Shown: positions 1-9,715, counted from the first letter of the stretch. The stretch: DNA of 64,000 nucleotides from Shewanella atlantica (GCF_003966265.1 NZ_RXNV01000001.1:124001-188000), one strand, 5' to 3'. Notes: generated by a model not told the origin, from the sequence alone. Numbers and translations are program-made.

Positions 1-453
1 TGAATAGCGCTTTGGGTCAATCTTGCCGGTATTTAACCAGCGGATCCTTAGCTTCCCGCCCTCATTGCTGACCAAGGTATCGGTAAAGCTCCCCACTCGC
101 TCGGGATGAGAGACCACAAACTGCAGACACTCGCCAATGGTTTTACACTCGGTAAAGAAGCTGAGTAAGAAGTCCAAATCATCTACAGAATATTGGCAAC
201 CCACTTTGGCTCCGATTTCGGGGTCTTGAGTATATTGCTGCAGAAACGCCATCGCGAAGTCCGCTTGCCAGACATAGATGAGTTGCAGGTGTTCCAGCTC
301 TTTTATGCCGACACCTATCTGTGAGCACAGTCTCTGTGCTACCTCCTCACCTTGATGCTTTTGCAGGTACCTGAGCAAATTCCGTAATTGATAGGCCGGA
401 TAAGATTGATCTCCTACCATCATATTGGGCTTATAACTTTGAGCAAACTTCAT
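1..453 (-). CDS. AraC-family regulator, N-terminal part (truncated by window edge)
   Basis: An open frame starts with ATG at 453 and runs without a stop to the left edge, giving 151 residues. The first residues are MKFAQSYKPN. The stretch DPEIGAKVG followed by TIGECLQFVVSHPERV fits the arabinose-binding-like N-terminal domain of OruR/ArgR-type AraC regulators. The same kind of domain opens the complete regulator at 34161-35243. The C-terminal helix-turn-helix would lie outside the window, so DNA binding is inferred. It is separated from sohB by a terminator, so it is probably transcribed alone. A different family sharing this sensor fold cannot be excluded. Confidence 0.6.
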   Translation of the reverse strand, partial: MKFAQSYKPNMMVGDQSYPAYQLRNLLRYLQKHQGEEVAQRLCSQIGVGIKELEHLQLIYVWQADFAMAFLQQYTQDPEIGAKVGCQYSVDDLDFLLSFFTECKTIGECLQFVVSHPERVGSFTDTLVSNEGGKLRIRWLNTGKIDPKRYS

Positions 454-540
454 TAAGCACCTTTTTTATTATTGTTATCTATTTTGTATAAGAAATGCCT
501 CAATAATAAAAGTGTTTTTTCTCTATTCACCCAATCAGAT

Positions 541-569
541 ACAAAAAAGCCTGCAAAATGCAGGCTTAT
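541..569 (-). terminator. Rho-independent terminator of sohB
   Basis: The inverted repeat AAGCCTG / CAGGCTT (547-553 and 561-567) is followed on the minus strand by a run of T. It lies just past the sohB stop. Confidence 0.8.
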
Positions 570-584
570 TAGAATCAATTTAAA

Positions 585-1616
585 TTAATTCAGTGGCTGA
601 TTCTTCTCTGCCATTTTATTGAAGATGGCATTGAAAGATAACGATGCACCATGTGCGATCTTATCAGCAAATTTCTTCTTTAACTGGTAACGAACCTTGA
701 TAACGGTTCTCTCTAATGCCAGTTTCATCACCACATCATCACTGGTTGCAATCTCATCAATAAGACCTAAGTCTATCGCTTGCTGACCATACCAATGTTC
801 GCCTGTAGCTACCTTGGCCAGATCGAGCTCCGGACGGTATTGGGCAATAAAGGATTTAAATAGTTTATGGGTCTCCTCAAGCTCCTCTTGGAACTTAGCA
901 CGACCTTCATCCGTATTCTCACCAAAAAGGGTTAATGTGCGCTTGAAGTCACCGGCTGTATGCTGCTCATAATCGATATCATGTTTTTTCATCAGACGAT
1001 TAAAGTTAGGTACCTGAGCCACCACACCGATAGAGCCAACAATGGCAAATGGGGCCGCATAGATTTTATTGGCGACACACGCCATCATATAACCGCCACT
1101 GGCTGCGACCTTATCGACACAGATAGTCAAAGGCAGCTCGGCTTGGCGAAGACGGTCGAGCTGGCTCGAAGCTAAACCATAACCGTGAACCATGCCGCCG
1201 CCACTCTCAACATTGACGATGACTTCATCACCTGGCTCTGCTATCGCAATGATGGCGCTGATCTCTTCTCTCAGTGATGCGACTTCAGATGCATCGATAC
1301 TGCCTTTAAAATCGACGACAAACACACGAGGCTCAATCACCTCCTCTTTTTGATTCTTCTGCGCCTTCTCTTTAGCTTTCTCATCAGCCTTGAGTTGCTT
1401 CTCATAGGCTTTAAACTGCTTTTTACTGAGTAGCTCCTCTTTAAGATCGTGCTTGAGTGTCTTGAGCTCCTCTGAGACATTCGTCATTCTCAGCTCGCCC
1501 TTCTCACTCTTTTGCTTAACGGCTGATGCCAGCACGACAATCACAACGGCAATAATCGACAAAACAACAGTGATTGCCTTGGCAAAAAACAATCCATATT
1601 CGTACAAAAATTCCAA
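585..1616 (-). CDS. sohB: SohB, inner-membrane S49-family serine peptidase
   Basis: SohB is a membrane-anchored protease of the SppA/S49 family (Ser-Lys dyad), thought to degrade periplasmic or membrane peptides. One membrane segment lies at about residues 8-32, followed by a charged linker at 33-92 and the protease domain from about 97. The predicted nucleophile is S173 in AASGGYM and the general base is K225 in GDFKRTL. The start is a TTG at 1616, with GGAG just upstream. It is chosen because the beginning MEFLYEYGLFFAK aligns with E. coli SohB from its first residue. The length (343 residues) is normal. Its position near yciK and rluB is as in E. coli. Confidence 0.93.
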   Translation of the reverse strand: MEFLYEYGLFFAKAITVVLSIIAVVIVVLASAVKQKSEKGELRMTNVSEELKTLKHDLKEELLSKKQFKAYEKQLKADEKAKEKAQKNQKEEVIEPRVFVVDFKGSIDASEVASLREEISAIIAIAEPGDEVIVNVESGGGMVHGYGLASSQLDRLRQAELPLTICVDKVAASGGYMMACVANKIYAAPFAIVGSIGVVAQVPNFNRLMKKHDIDYEQHTAGDFKRTLTLFGENTDEGRAKFQEELEETHKLFKSFIAQYRPELDLAKVATGEHWYGQQAIDLGLIDEIATSDDVVMKLALERTVIKVRYQLKKKFADKIAHGASLSFNAIFNKMAEKNQPLN

Positions 1617-1651
1617 AATAGGCTCCGGCTTAATATATTTTTGTTTCTATC

Positions 1652-1681
1652 AAAAAATTAGGGCTATTCTAACAGCCCTAA
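1652..1681 (-). terminator. Hairpin with T-run, second terminator behind the lipase gene
   Basis: A perfect 8-bp stem TTAGGGCT / AGCCCTAA (1658-1665 and 1674-1681) is followed on the minus strand by six T. It lies between the lipase gene and sohB, behind another terminator at 1705-1731. Confidence 0.6.
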
Positions 1682-1704
1682 CCTTAATAACAAATTAACC
1701 AATA

Positions 1705-1731
1705 AAAAACCCGGCTATTGCCGGGTTTTTT
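1705..1731 (-). terminator. Rho-independent terminator of the lipase gene
   Basis: A strong stem AAAAACCCGGC / GCCGGGTTTTT with a 4-base loop, with T-runs in both directions, directly downstream of the lipase stop on the minus strand. Confidence 0.8.
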
Positions 1732-1756
1732 ATATCGTCCAATGAGTTAAGTTAAA

Positions 1757-4243
1757 TTAACCTGCCGGAACGGCGCAAGGTTGAATCACGCTCTTATCCT
1801 GAACCAGGATAGTTGCATCTCCCTTGCCTGCTGTCGAGGCAAAGGTAGCCACCTGTTGCTGCATCTCAACTGTCGCAGCCGCCGAACCTTCAGGTCCTTC
1901 AGGGCTGATAATCGAGCTGTGATGACCCTTAGTGAATCGTACTGCACCAGAGCCCGCAGTTGTAGTATCGATGCACTCAAGGCCAAGATTCGCAATCAAG
2001 GGCTCAGTACCCGCAGTCGGGAAGCCTTCGACACTGTTTGGCAATACCTGATCAGGCAGATGCTGATCGCCATCCCCCACGACTTCGATTAAGTGAATAG
2101 GTAAACCGGTAGCTTTCAACACGGCTGCATGGTTGATTGGATCGGCACTATCGACCGCCGTCTGAACCGCGAAGGCAAAGGTCGGTAGAAATTCAGCATA
2201 AACGGCCTGTACAAGCGCCGCGTACTCAGGAGTGTCCGGCTCGTAACCTGCTGTATTAGCTTCATCGACTAATGCCTGGAAAGTATCACTGGCCGTCACA
2301 TTCTCAAACAACATAGGACCGAAGGTTGCAGAGCCGATAAAGGTACCAGCCAATCCACCGGTTGGTGCCACCAGCGATGCCGCATTAAGCTTATAGACAT
2401 AGCTTAAGTCGGCGCCGGAATCGGGATGAGTTAAACCGGAACTCGCATAGGTCGCGAAATCGGTACCGACAATGCCGGCAAGGCTCAAGCCCTGTGCACT
2501 CATTTTAGTGATATCAAATATCTGAGGCATCTGAGCCTGGGCAAGACCACCTGCAAGGCCGGTTAATGACGCTCTCAAGGCCAGATGATCCAATGTTGCC
2601 TGACGGAAATTATCACGCACACTCAAGGTGCTTTCGATATTGATAAAAACTAATGGGTTTCCGTTCTTAAATGCATCAGGTTGACCTATCACGGCGCCAT
2701 AGGATGGATCAGAAGATGAAACTTCATATATTCCGTCACCGTTAGCATCGAACGAACGTGCGCCATGGAGAGGCATATCGATTGCGATTGTAGCAACCCC
2801 CATTGCGGCGTAGGTTCCCGCATAGGCTAAAGCCGTTTCTTTACCACTACCCAAGCCATGCATGGCAAGGTTCGTTGGCCAGCCCGCGACTGGAGGCGTA
2901 AAGGGCAAACCTTGAGCGGCATAGAAGCCTGCAAGGCGCTCAGCATTTGGTATAGAGATTAAAACAGGTACGGTCTCGGCGCCGGTAGGTTGTGGGATAG
3001 GGTTAAACTTGGTCAGATGCTTAGCCTTATCCGCCGCAGTACCATCATCAAGTAACCAGGTCTTACCGGCCAGAAGCGCCGGATTTGCGATTCCTTCCGC
3101 CGGATCAATGTCATAAGCCATTGCTTGAGCGCCATAAGTCTGTTGACTCATGGTACCCGATTCAAGTGCCAGCAATACCGAAACCGGACTATCGCCAAGG
3201 GCCTTCCATGAACCGTCGATACCGGCGCACATAACAGAATTACAAGTTCCATAGGTAGGCAGAGTCGCCTGTGCGGTATACACATCGGCTAAGCTCGATA
3301 CCACATAGGCAGCGCCATCGGCAGGAGTCAAACCAGCGGCCTGGGCCACTGTGATCCCAAGAGGATGCTGAACTGGCACAGAAATAGAGGGTGCAAACGG
3401 GTTACCCGGCGTCGGGTCGACCATAAGCAGTTTAGAGGTCTCATATACATCTGCTACCGACTGAGTGGTAAACAGGCCTGAGTAACTGATAGTCGCAGAG
3501 TCCACACCGTGAGCGGCCGACATACCTTTTTCGTAACTATTAACTAATGTTTGCAGCATTAGCTGATCGGGAGTTTCGAGGGGTTTAGTCTCAATATCTA
3601 ATTTAAGCAGTAAATATGTGCCTGATGGCGCGATGCTGCGACCTTCGGAGTCTTGTATCAGATCGGTCGTTGCATAGATATATGACTGATTTGGCTTGAG
3701 GGGCTTAAGCGGCACTATGGCTATCGTGTTTCCCGATCCCTTAGAGACAAAATCGACGCCGAATTGAAGTTCAGCACCCACCTTACAAGCGGAAACCGAA
3801 GGTGCGGCTTTACACTCAGGATCCATAGATAGCGGGCCACCGACAGTCGCCTCAAACACTCTTACCGCACCGGGTTGAAATACCGAAGCAACATCTAAAG
3901 ATAATACGGTGCCATCATGATCGGTTGCCGGGTCGACGTTAATAGAGATAGGTGCAGTGGTAGACCAGCCATCGAGTGCGCCAAGTGCCATAGAGGGGTC
4001 GGTATAATCACTCGACCCATCGGCTTGTTCACCCGGAATGTTAATGGTGCCATCGAGTGTGCCACTAAAGAGGAGATCGTTTGGCAAGGGAACATCACCA
4101 ACAGCTGGATCAGGATTAAATAAAATATGAGACTCAGGGATCAGAGGCTCAACCTTATCCGTGAGTTCGTCGACACTATCTTCACTACATCCTGTAAGCC
4201 CAAGCGCAGATGCAATAGCAACACCCAAAAGGAGTCTTTTCAT
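1757..4243 (-). CDS. Pla-1/VolA-type surface lipoprotein lipase or lysophospholipase
   Basis: An 828-residue secreted lipoprotein. It begins with a signal peptide ending in LTGC, so Cys19 should be lipidated. The overall layout matches the bacterial virulence-factor lipase family (Pla-1/cef, VolA of Vibrio), whose members hydrolyse lysophospholipids at the outer membrane. A long N-terminal beta-rich part is followed by an alpha/beta-hydrolase core: the oxyanion-type motif HGLGSGKE is near residue 460, and the likely nucleophile is S587 in GLSLAG. That motif has Ala where GxSxG would have the second Gly. GDGDQH and KGHHSS near the C-terminus are candidates for the acid and the histidine. It is a single-gene unit with two terminators behind it. 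Family assignment is good; the substrate is inferred. Confidence 0.82.
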   Translation of the reverse strand: MKRLLLGVAIASALGLTGCSEDSVDELTDKVEPLIPESHILFNPDPAVGDVPLPNDLLFSGTLDGTINIPGEQADGSSDYTDPSMALGALDGWSTTAPISINVDPATDHDGTVLSLDVASVFQPGAVRVFEATVGGPLSMDPECKAAPSVSACKVGAELQFGVDFVSKGSGNTIAIVPLKPLKPNQSYIYATTDLIQDSEGRSIAPSGTYLLLKLDIETKPLETPDQLMLQTLVNSYEKGMSAAHGVDSATISYSGLFTTQSVADVYETSKLLMVDPTPGNPFAPSISVPVQHPLGITVAQAAGLTPADGAAYVVSSLADVYTAQATLPTYGTCNSVMCAGIDGSWKALGDSPVSVLLALESGTMSQQTYGAQAMAYDIDPAEGIANPALLAGKTWLLDDGTAADKAKHLTKFNPIPQPTGAETVPVLISIPNAERLAGFYAAQGLPFTPPVAGWPTNLAMHGLGSGKETALAYAGTYAAMGVATIAIDMPLHGARSFDANGDGIYEVSSSDPSYGAVIGQPDAFKNGNPLVFINIESTLSVRDNFRQATLDHLALRASLTGLAGGLAQAQMPQIFDITKMSAQGLSLAGIVGTDFATYASSGLTHPDSGADLSYVYKLNAASLVAPTGGLAGTFIGSATFGPMLFENVTASDTFQALVDEANTAGYEPDTPEYAALVQAVYAEFLPTFAFAVQTAVDSADPINHAAVLKATGLPIHLIEVVGDGDQHLPDQVLPNSVEGFPTAGTEPLIANLGLECIDTTTAGSGAVRFTKGHHSSIISPEGPEGSAAATVEMQQQVATFASTAGKGDATILVQDKSVIQPCAVPAG

Positions 4244-4504
4244 CTTTTTTCCCCAAATCTTGTTGTAATAATTTTATTTTCAGCAAAAAATTGGTCACAA
4301 TAGTCGAAATGTATGACCAAAGAGGACTTTTCTAAGTCCTTACCTAAGCTAAAGTTAACGTAAAAATATTGAGTTAGCTACAATTTTGTCACATTCGACC
4401 AACGAATAGACGAACAATAATTAATCATTTGTTTAAAACAAGTGTTCATCACATCAGTGACTCTAGAGGTGGCGGGCTTTTCCGTCGATAGGAAATATTG
4501 ACTC

Positions 4505-5242
4505 ATGTTGGAATATCAAGCTGCAAAAGATCTACTTATTAACAAAACGATACTCGTTACAGGCGCGGGTGACGGCATTGGGCGCGCTGCTGCGATCAGT
4601 TTTGCAGAGCATGGCGCCACGGTAATACTTCTTGGTAAGACAGTTAAGAAACTCGAAGCAGTATACGACGAAATTGAGCAGGCGGGTTACCCGAAACCAG
4701 CGATCGTCCCCTTGGATCTGAAAGGCGCTACCGAGCAGAACTACTTGGATATGGCGCAAACTATTGAAGAGCAATTTGGTCACCTGGACGGCTTGCTGCA
4801 TAACGCAAGCATGTTGGGTGTTTTAGGTCCATTCGAGCATATCAATATGGACTCAGTCAACGAAGTCATGCAGGTCAATGTGATTGCCGAGATAATGATG
4901 ACTAAAGCGCTGCTACCTGTGATGAAAAAGGCGCCGCAGGCATCTCTGGTATTTACCTCCAGTGGTGTGGGTAGACAAGGCCGAGCATTCTGGGGCGAGT
5001 ACGCCATCTCTAAATTTGCTACCGAAGGCATGATGCAATCCATCGCCCATGAATATGATGGTTCCAACCTGCGAGTTAACAGCATTAATCCAGGTGCGAC
5101 TCGTACAGCGATGCGAGCCAACGCATACCCAGCTGAAAACCCACAGACACTGAAAACCGCAGAAGAGATCATGGCCACCTATCTGTATCTGATGGGCAAT
5201 GACTCTGTTGGCGTCAACGGACAGCAGCTTAACGCACAATAA
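4505..5242 (+). CDS. yciK: YciK family short-chain dehydrogenase
   Basis: A 245-residue classical SDR oxidoreductase. The NAD(P)-binding motif TGAGDGIG lies at residues 19-26. The active site Tyr/Lys pair is in EYAISK, with a preceding Ser in FTSSGVG. The beginning and overall sequence match E. coli YciK, whose physiological substrate is not established. It is transcribed divergently from the upstream lipase gene and convergently with rluB. AGGAAA lies about 10 bases before the ATG. It is single-gene, with a hairpin shortly after the stop. Confidence 0.92.
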   Translation: MLEYQAAKDLLINKTILVTGAGDGIGRAAAISFAEHGATVILLGKTVKKLEAVYDEIEQAGYPKPAIVPLDLKGATEQNYLDMAQTIEEQFGHLDGLLHNASMLGVLGPFEHINMDSVNEVMQVNVIAEIMMTKALLPVMKKAPQASLVFTSSGVGRQGRAFWGEYAISKFATEGMMQSIAHEYDGSNLRVNSINPGATRTAMRANAYPAENPQTLKTAEEIMATYLYLMGNDSVGVNGQQLNAQ

Positions 5243-5274
5243 ATGCTTGTTGCCGAAACTACTGGCATCAACTT

Positions 5275-5301
5275 GCCCTGAACACATTATCTGTTCAGGG
5301 C
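5275..5301 (+). terminator. 10-bp perfect hairpin after yciK
   Basis: GCCCTGAACA and TGTTCAGGGC form a perfect stem with a 7-base loop 33 bases after the yciK stop. No U-tract follows, so intrinsic termination is uncertain. Confidence 0.45.
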
Positions 5302-5399
5302 ACAAACTATTCTAGCCGCAAAATACCCGCCTCCATCCTTTGCCAGTCATCTTAGGATGACAGGGTGCAGACAAATAGCTCATAGTAAATAACAGGTAC

Positions 5400-5420
5400 A
5401 AAAAAAGCCGCATCAGCGGC
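5400..5420 (-). terminator. Rho-independent terminator of the scpAB-rluB operon
   Basis: GCCGC-ATCA-GCGGC is followed by seven T on the minus strand. It lies 35 bases past the rluB stop. Confidence 0.75.
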
Positions 5421-5454
5421 CTTTCATAGGTAGAACAAACACATCGCGGTTAAC

Positions 5455-6321
5455 TTAACTGCGTTGACGAGTATTCTTACCAGCAGTAGCTTTATGCTTA
5501 TGTACTGCACGTTTAATCTTAGCGCTCTTCACCTTAGCACGCGCGACGCTATGCTTATCGGTACCCATCAAGGTGCGATTTTCGTTCTCCATACCTGCGG
5601 TTTTTCTCAAGTAATTGACCTGTTCCAGCGTCAACTCAATCCAACCACCACGAGGCAGTGATTTAGGCAACTCGATACTACCGTAGCGGATACGAATAAG
5701 GCGGCTGACTTGTACTTCTTGAGATTCCCATAAACGACGAACTTCGCGATTACGTCCTTCAGAAAGCGTCACGTGCCACCACTTGTTCATCCCCTCACCA
5801 CCGGCAGCTTTGACTTTATCAAAGTTTGCAGGACCATCTTCGAGGGTAACTCCCATACGAAGGTGTTGGATACAGGCATCATTCACTTCACCGAAGGTAC
5901 GCACGGCGTATTCACGCTCAACTTCATTCGATGGGTGCATCAAACGGTTTGCCAACTCACCGTCAGAGGTAAACAGCAATAAGCCAGAGGTATTGATATC
6001 CAATCGACCCACTGCAACCCAACGTGAATCACGAGTTTTAGGCAGGCGGTCGAAAACTGTTGGACGACCTTCAGGGTCTTTACGACTACAGATCTCACCT
6101 TCCGGTTTATGATAAGCAATCACCCGGCAAACGATATCTTCTTCGGACTTAATTGAGATAGCACGGCCATCAATACGAACTTTCGCATCGGCTTCTATTC
6201 TGTCACCAAGACTGGCGATTTCACCATCTATACTAATTCGACCTGCAGCAATCCATGCCTCCATCTCACGACGGGAGCCATGGCCTGCACGGGCCAAGAC
6301 TTTCTGCAATTTTTCACTCAT
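5455..6321 (-). CDS. rluB: RluB, 23S rRNA pseudouridine(2605) synthase
   Basis: RluB converts U2605 of 23S rRNA to pseudouridine. The sequence shows an N-terminal S4 RNA-binding domain (about residues 3-50) and the RsuA-family catalytic core. The catalytic Asp is D108 in [10 protein letters not shown] Lys/Arg-rich tail of roughly 35 residues closes the protein (288 residues in all) and probably helps RNA binding. The start overlaps the scpB stop by 8 bases, so the two are translationally linked. Gene order scpA-scpB-rluB is shared with many gammaproteobacteria. Confidence 0.93.
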   Translation of the reverse strand: MSEKLQKVLARAGHGSRREMEAWIAAGRISIDGEIASLGDRIEADAKVRIDGRAISIKSEEDIVCRVIAYHKPEGEICSRKDPEGRPTVFDRLPKTRDSRWVAVGRLDINTSGLLLFTSDGELANRLMHPSNEVEREYAVRTFGEVNDACIQHLRMGVTLEDGPANFDKVKAAGGEGMNKWWHVTLSEGRNREVRRLWESQEVQVSRLIRIRYGSIELPKSLPRGGWIELTLEQVNYLRKTAGMENENRTLMGTDKHSVARAKVKSAKIKRAVHKHKATAGKNTRQRS

Positions 6322-6958
6322 TAGTAGACTCTTCTATGTTTTGTGTATCTTCAGGCCCAACCTCTTCTTGTGTTTTCTCGAGAGAATTCACATCAGAAAA
6401 TAGGGCCGCTAGTGACTCAGTATCCGTCAGCGGTGGTAAGTCCGCTATGGTATCTAAGCCAAAGTAGGCTAAAAATTCTGTCGTAGTCGCATAAAGCGCG
6501 GGTCTTCCCGGCACCTCTTTATGCCCCACCATTCTTATCCACTGCCTGTCGGCTAAACTTTTTATGGTATGACTACTCACCGCCACACCACGAACAAACT
6601 CTATATCGCCACGTGTCACAGGTTGGCGATAGGCTATCACTGCCAAGGTTTCCAATGTTGCACGTGTGTACTTAGGCGCCTTTTCCTGCCATAAGGGTTG
6701 AAGAAAAGGACTCAGGGATTCAATCGATTGAAATCGATATCCCCCCGCTACGCTCACTAACTCTATGCCTCTACCTTGGTAGTCTTGCTGCAACTCTTCA
6801 ATTGCTAATTTAATCTTAGCTCTTGATACATTAAAGTTGACTAAAACCGTCTCTTTCAAACTTTTAATCGAGACCGATTTACCCATAACAAATAGGCTCG
6901 CCTCGATAAGTTGTTTAAGCTGATCCGGATTTATCTGCAGCTGTTTTTTCTGACTCAA
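6314..6958 (-). CDS. scpB: ScpB, segregation and condensation protein B
   Basis: ScpB is the winged-helix partner (kite subunit) that binds ScpA in the SMC-ScpAB chromosome condensation complex. The 214-residue protein has the usual features [12 protein letters not shown] near the N-terminus and [15 protein letters not shown] followed by RGV, in the two winged-helix domains. An acidic tail follows residue 180. The start is TTG, placed directly against the TGA of scpA (TGATTG), which implies coupled translation. Occurrence beside scpA makes the assignment firm. Confidence 0.92.
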   Translation of the reverse strand: MSQKKQLQINPDQLKQLIEASLFVMGKSVSIKSLKETVLVNFNVSRAKIKLAIEELQQDYQGRGIELVSVAGGYRFQSIESLSPFLQPLWQEKAPKYTRATLETLAVIAYRQPVTRGDIEFVRGVAVSSHTIKSLADRQWIRMVGHKEVPGRPALYATTTEFLAYFGLDTIADLPPLTDTESLAALFSDVNSLEKTQEEVGPEDTQNIEESTNE

Positions 6959-7747
6959 TCAATACGCCTTAACATATATGGTTGAAAATGGTTCACTCTG
7001 CCTTAAGTCGACTAAAAGCTCTTTTATCAACTCCATCAAAGCCAAAAAGCTCACAACGACACCACTTCTCCCCTCATTGACATCAAACAGCGCTTCAAAC
7101 GGGAGGTACTCCTCACCATCAAGCATGGCTAATATTTGACTCATCCGCTCTCGCGTAGACAACACCTCACGCTTCACATGATGATGCTCAGTCGCTTCGA
7201 TCCTTTTCAGAACAGAACCAAAAGCTCGGGCAATATCGGTCAAAGACACTTGAGGCGGCAGTAATACCGGTTTGATATTATCTGCAGGTGTCGCTTTAGC
7301 CTGAAACACATCTCTTTCGAGACGAGGGAGGTCATCCAACCGTTCCTGTGCTTCCTTGATGACTTCATAGGCCTTTAGCTGACGTATCAACTGAGCCCGG
7401 GGGTCTTCTTCATCCTCATCTTCTAATTCCGGCCTTGGTAACAATAATCGAGACTTAATCTCGGCTAAGGTTGCAGCCATCACTAAATAATCGGCAGCCA
7501 GTTCAACCCTGCTACCCTGAAGAAGATTAATATATTCTAAATATTGCTCGGTCACAGGCCAGATAGGAAGTTCAACCACATCTAGCTTCTGTTTGCGGAT
7601 CAGATATAAGAGAAGATCTAAGGGGCCTTCGAAAGACTCAAGAAAAACTTCAAGCGCTTCAGGCGGTATAAATAGATCCGCCGGTAATTGCTTTACCGGC
7701 TCACCTCTGACAATAGCCAAGGGTAAACTTTTTTGAGTCCCTTGCAT
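6959..7747 (-). CDS. scpA: ScpA, kleisin subunit of the SMC-ScpAB condensin
   Basis: ScpA is the kleisin that bridges SMC heads and recruits ScpB. The region FEGPLDLLLYLIRKQKLD is the conserved N-terminal kleisin motif. The middle is charged and the C-terminal winged helix ends in KAY. The ATG at 7747 is preferred because GAGGA sits six bases upstream; an upstream in-frame TTG at 7768 lacks this. This gives 262 residues. It is the first gene of the scpA-scpB-rluB operon. Why a chromosome organiser heads an rRNA modification gene is not clear from the sequence. Confidence 0.9.
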   Translation of the reverse strand: MQGTQKSLPLAIVRGEPVKQLPADLFIPPEALEVFLESFEGPLDLLLYLIRKQKLDVVELPIWPVTEQYLEYINLLQGSRVELAADYLVMAATLAEIKSRLLLPRPELEDEDEEDPRAQLIRQLKAYEVIKEAQERLDDLPRLERDVFQAKATPADNIKPVLLPPQVSLTDIARAFGSVLKRIEATEHHHVKREVLSTRERMSQILAMLDGEEYLPFEALFDVNEGRSGVVVSFLALMELIKELLVDLRQSEPFSTIYVKAY

Positions 7748-7873
7748 CCACTGTCCTCGGCGTATCAATAATTCATATAGGCTAACCCGGATTAAACCAC
7801 GCAGATTCTGCGTTATGGCTCCAAATCCGCGAAAGCGCGCGATTATACCTTGTTAGGCAGGTAATGCACAGCC

Positions 7874-8494
7874 TTATATAAAGGGAGTCACATCCCCGGC
7901 ACCCTCACGCAGCACCTCAATATCCCCTTCGGACATATCAATAACTGTGGTGGGCTTCTCTCCTAAATAACCACCATGAATGATCACATCCACCTGATGC
8001 TCCAATATATCGCGAATATGTTCAGGATCCGATTCGGTAAACTCTTCCCCGGGCAAGATAAGACTGGTCGACATCAGAGGGGCATCTAACGCCTCCAGTA
8101 GCGCGAGGGCAATAACATTGTCAGGCACCCTGATCCCGATAGTTTTCTTCTTGGGATTTTGCAGGCGCTTAGGTACTTCCTTACTGGCCTTAAAAATAAA
8201 CGTATAAGGACCCGGGGTATTCTGCTTCAGCACCCGATAGGCTTGATTATCGACTCTGGCATAGGTCGCCAGTTCAGATTGGTCACGGCACATAAGAGAA
8301 AAATTATGATCGTTATCAATCTGACGGATGCGTGCAATTTTGCTCATTGCATCCTTCTCACCCAATAAACAGCCCAGCGCATAGCCAGAGTCTGTAGGAT
8401 AAACTATGACGCCACCATTTTTAATGGCATTCACCGCTTGATTAATTAATCGCGCCTGCGGGTTCTCTTCATGTACGTAAAAAAACTGACTCAT
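7874..8494 (-). CDS. yciO: YciO, Sua5/YrdC/YciO family protein
   Basis: A 206-residue member of the YrdC-like RNA-binding family. TsaC/Sua5 members make threonylcarbamoyl-AMP for the t6A tRNA modification; YciO itself has no settled role. The pattern GGVIVYPTDSGYALGC near residues 30-45 and the C-terminal HGGYLGEKPTTVID are typical of YciO. The ATG at 8494 is preferred over one at 8509 because the protein then starts MSQFFYVHEENPQARLINQA, matching E. coli YciO from residue 1. The neighbours rnm and scpA are as expected. Confidence 0.9.
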   Translation of the reverse strand: MSQFFYVHEENPQARLINQAVNAIKNGGVIVYPTDSGYALGCLLGEKDAMSKIARIRQIDNDHNFSLMCRDQSELATYARVDNQAYRVLKQNTPGPYTFIFKASKEVPKRLQNPKKKTIGIRVPDNVIALALLEALDAPLMSTSLILPGEEFTESDPEHIRDILEHQVDVIIHGGYLGEKPTTVIDMSEGDIEVLREGAGDVTPFI

Positions 8495-8679
8495 CTCACT
8501 TCCATCCAATTATCCATTTGGCAAGCTCTACACAAAGAGCTGCATTTAGCCGGGAGCCTCTGCGGTCCACAGAATTCAGGCTCTCCTTGGGCTGTTTATT
8601 TTCTCATCATTAACATAAAAAACACTAGGTTGCCTGCTCAAATGAGCAATATTATAACGAGTAATGACATCCAATAATG

Positions 8680-9537
8680 TTAAGCTTTTACCCAATTATC
8701 CATTTGCCAAACCCAATTGACACCTTTAGGTTGGAACATATTTTTTCCCAACTCAGTCCAGCTACCGGGAAAGTGGAAATCACTCCCAAGAGAGGCGAAC
8801 AATTCATTTTTAAGGCTTAGTGCAATCAGGTTGTTTCTATCTTCCAGCGTTTGCTGACTGACCACCACCTCCATGGCGTCACCATGGGCCTCTTTAAACT
8901 CCCTAACCAAACGTTTAACCCACTTAGCCGAGAGTTTATAGCCACTGGGGTGTGCCAAGACAGCAACGCCACCGGCGCGGTGAATGATCTCAATAGCCGT
9001 AGCCATATCCGACCAATTATTGGGCACATACCCTGTTTTCCCACGAGCTAAATATTTCTTAAACACATTAGCCATACTGGTGGCATAACCCTTTTCGGCT
9101 AGCCATCGAGCGTAATGGCCACGACTCAATGCCGCATCGCCCGCTAAAGCCTTAGCTCCTTCATAAGCGCCTTCTATACCCGCTTTGCCAAGCCGCGCTC
9201 CAATCTCTTTCGCTCTCAGCTCACGCAGATTACGTTGATTTTTCAAAAAATCATCGAGTTGAATATCTTCAAGGTTAACATTAAGGCCCACAACATGGAT
9301 GTCATGGTTATGCCAACGGGTAGAGATCTCAACACCATTGATTAACTTCAGAGGGGTTTCATGACGCGTGTTATAGCTATGCGCTTCGGCTAAACCTGCA
9401 ATGGTATCGTGATCGGTGATTGCAAACATCTCGACACCATTACCAATAGCTCTTTCGATTAACTCAGAAGGAGTCAGTTGCCCATCGGACGCTGTCGTGT
9501 GGCTGTGAAGATCCGCCAATAAAATTTCATCTGTCAT
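8680..9537 (-). CDS. rnm: PHP-domain 5'-3' exoribonuclease / nucleotidase (RNase AM)
   Basis: A 285-residue PHP-fold metal hydrolase orthologous to E. coli Rnm (formerly YciV/TrpH). That enzyme trims 5' ends of rRNA and sRNA fragments and hydrolyses 3',5'-nucleoside bisphosphates. Metal-ligand motifs are visible in order: DLHSHTTASDG near the N-terminus, TDHDT about residue 41, LAHPSGYK about residue 195 and GSDFHFPG near 250. It is transcribed away from the trp operon, the usual arrangement in enterics and Shewanella. A separate transcription unit from yciO is likely, given the 185-base gap. Confidence 0.9.
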   Translation of the reverse strand: MTDEILLADLHSHTTASDGQLTPSELIERAIGNGVEMFAITDHDTIAGLAEAHSYNTRHETPLKLINGVEISTRWHNHDIHVVGLNVNLEDIQLDDFLKNQRNLRELRAKEIGARLGKAGIEGAYEGAKALAGDAALSRGHYARWLAEKGYATSMANVFKKYLARGKTGYVPNNWSDMATAIEIIHRAGGVAVLAHPSGYKLSAKWVKRLVREFKEAHGDAMEVVVSQQTLEDRNNLIALSLKNELFASLGSDFHFPGSWTELGKNMFQPKGVNWVWQMDNWVKA

Positions 9538-9681
9538 TAGCTTATTCTACTTGAGTTTATTACCAAAAGGGGAATAAACATGACTAATCACTTAATTCAC
9601 TCCCATCTATCCCCAATAAGGCAATAATCTCAATGATAATCATGAATTCTGATCAAAAATGTAAAAATTAACAATATTCAA

Positions 9682-9715
9682 TTGACAGGGTTCACCCGCA
9701 AATGCTTTTATATAA
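9682..9715 (+). promoter_or_regulatory. Probable trp operon promoter
   Basis: A consensus -35 TTGACA (9682-9687) is followed after 18-21 bases by the AT-rich TTTTATATAA, which offers several -10 choices. It lies about 70 bases before the leader peptide. I see no clear TrpR operator (CTAGT-type palindrome) here. Confidence 0.6.

Noticed and set aside
4780..5305. Long minus-strand frames inside yciK
   Set aside because: They are shadows of the well supported SDR gene on the plus strand.
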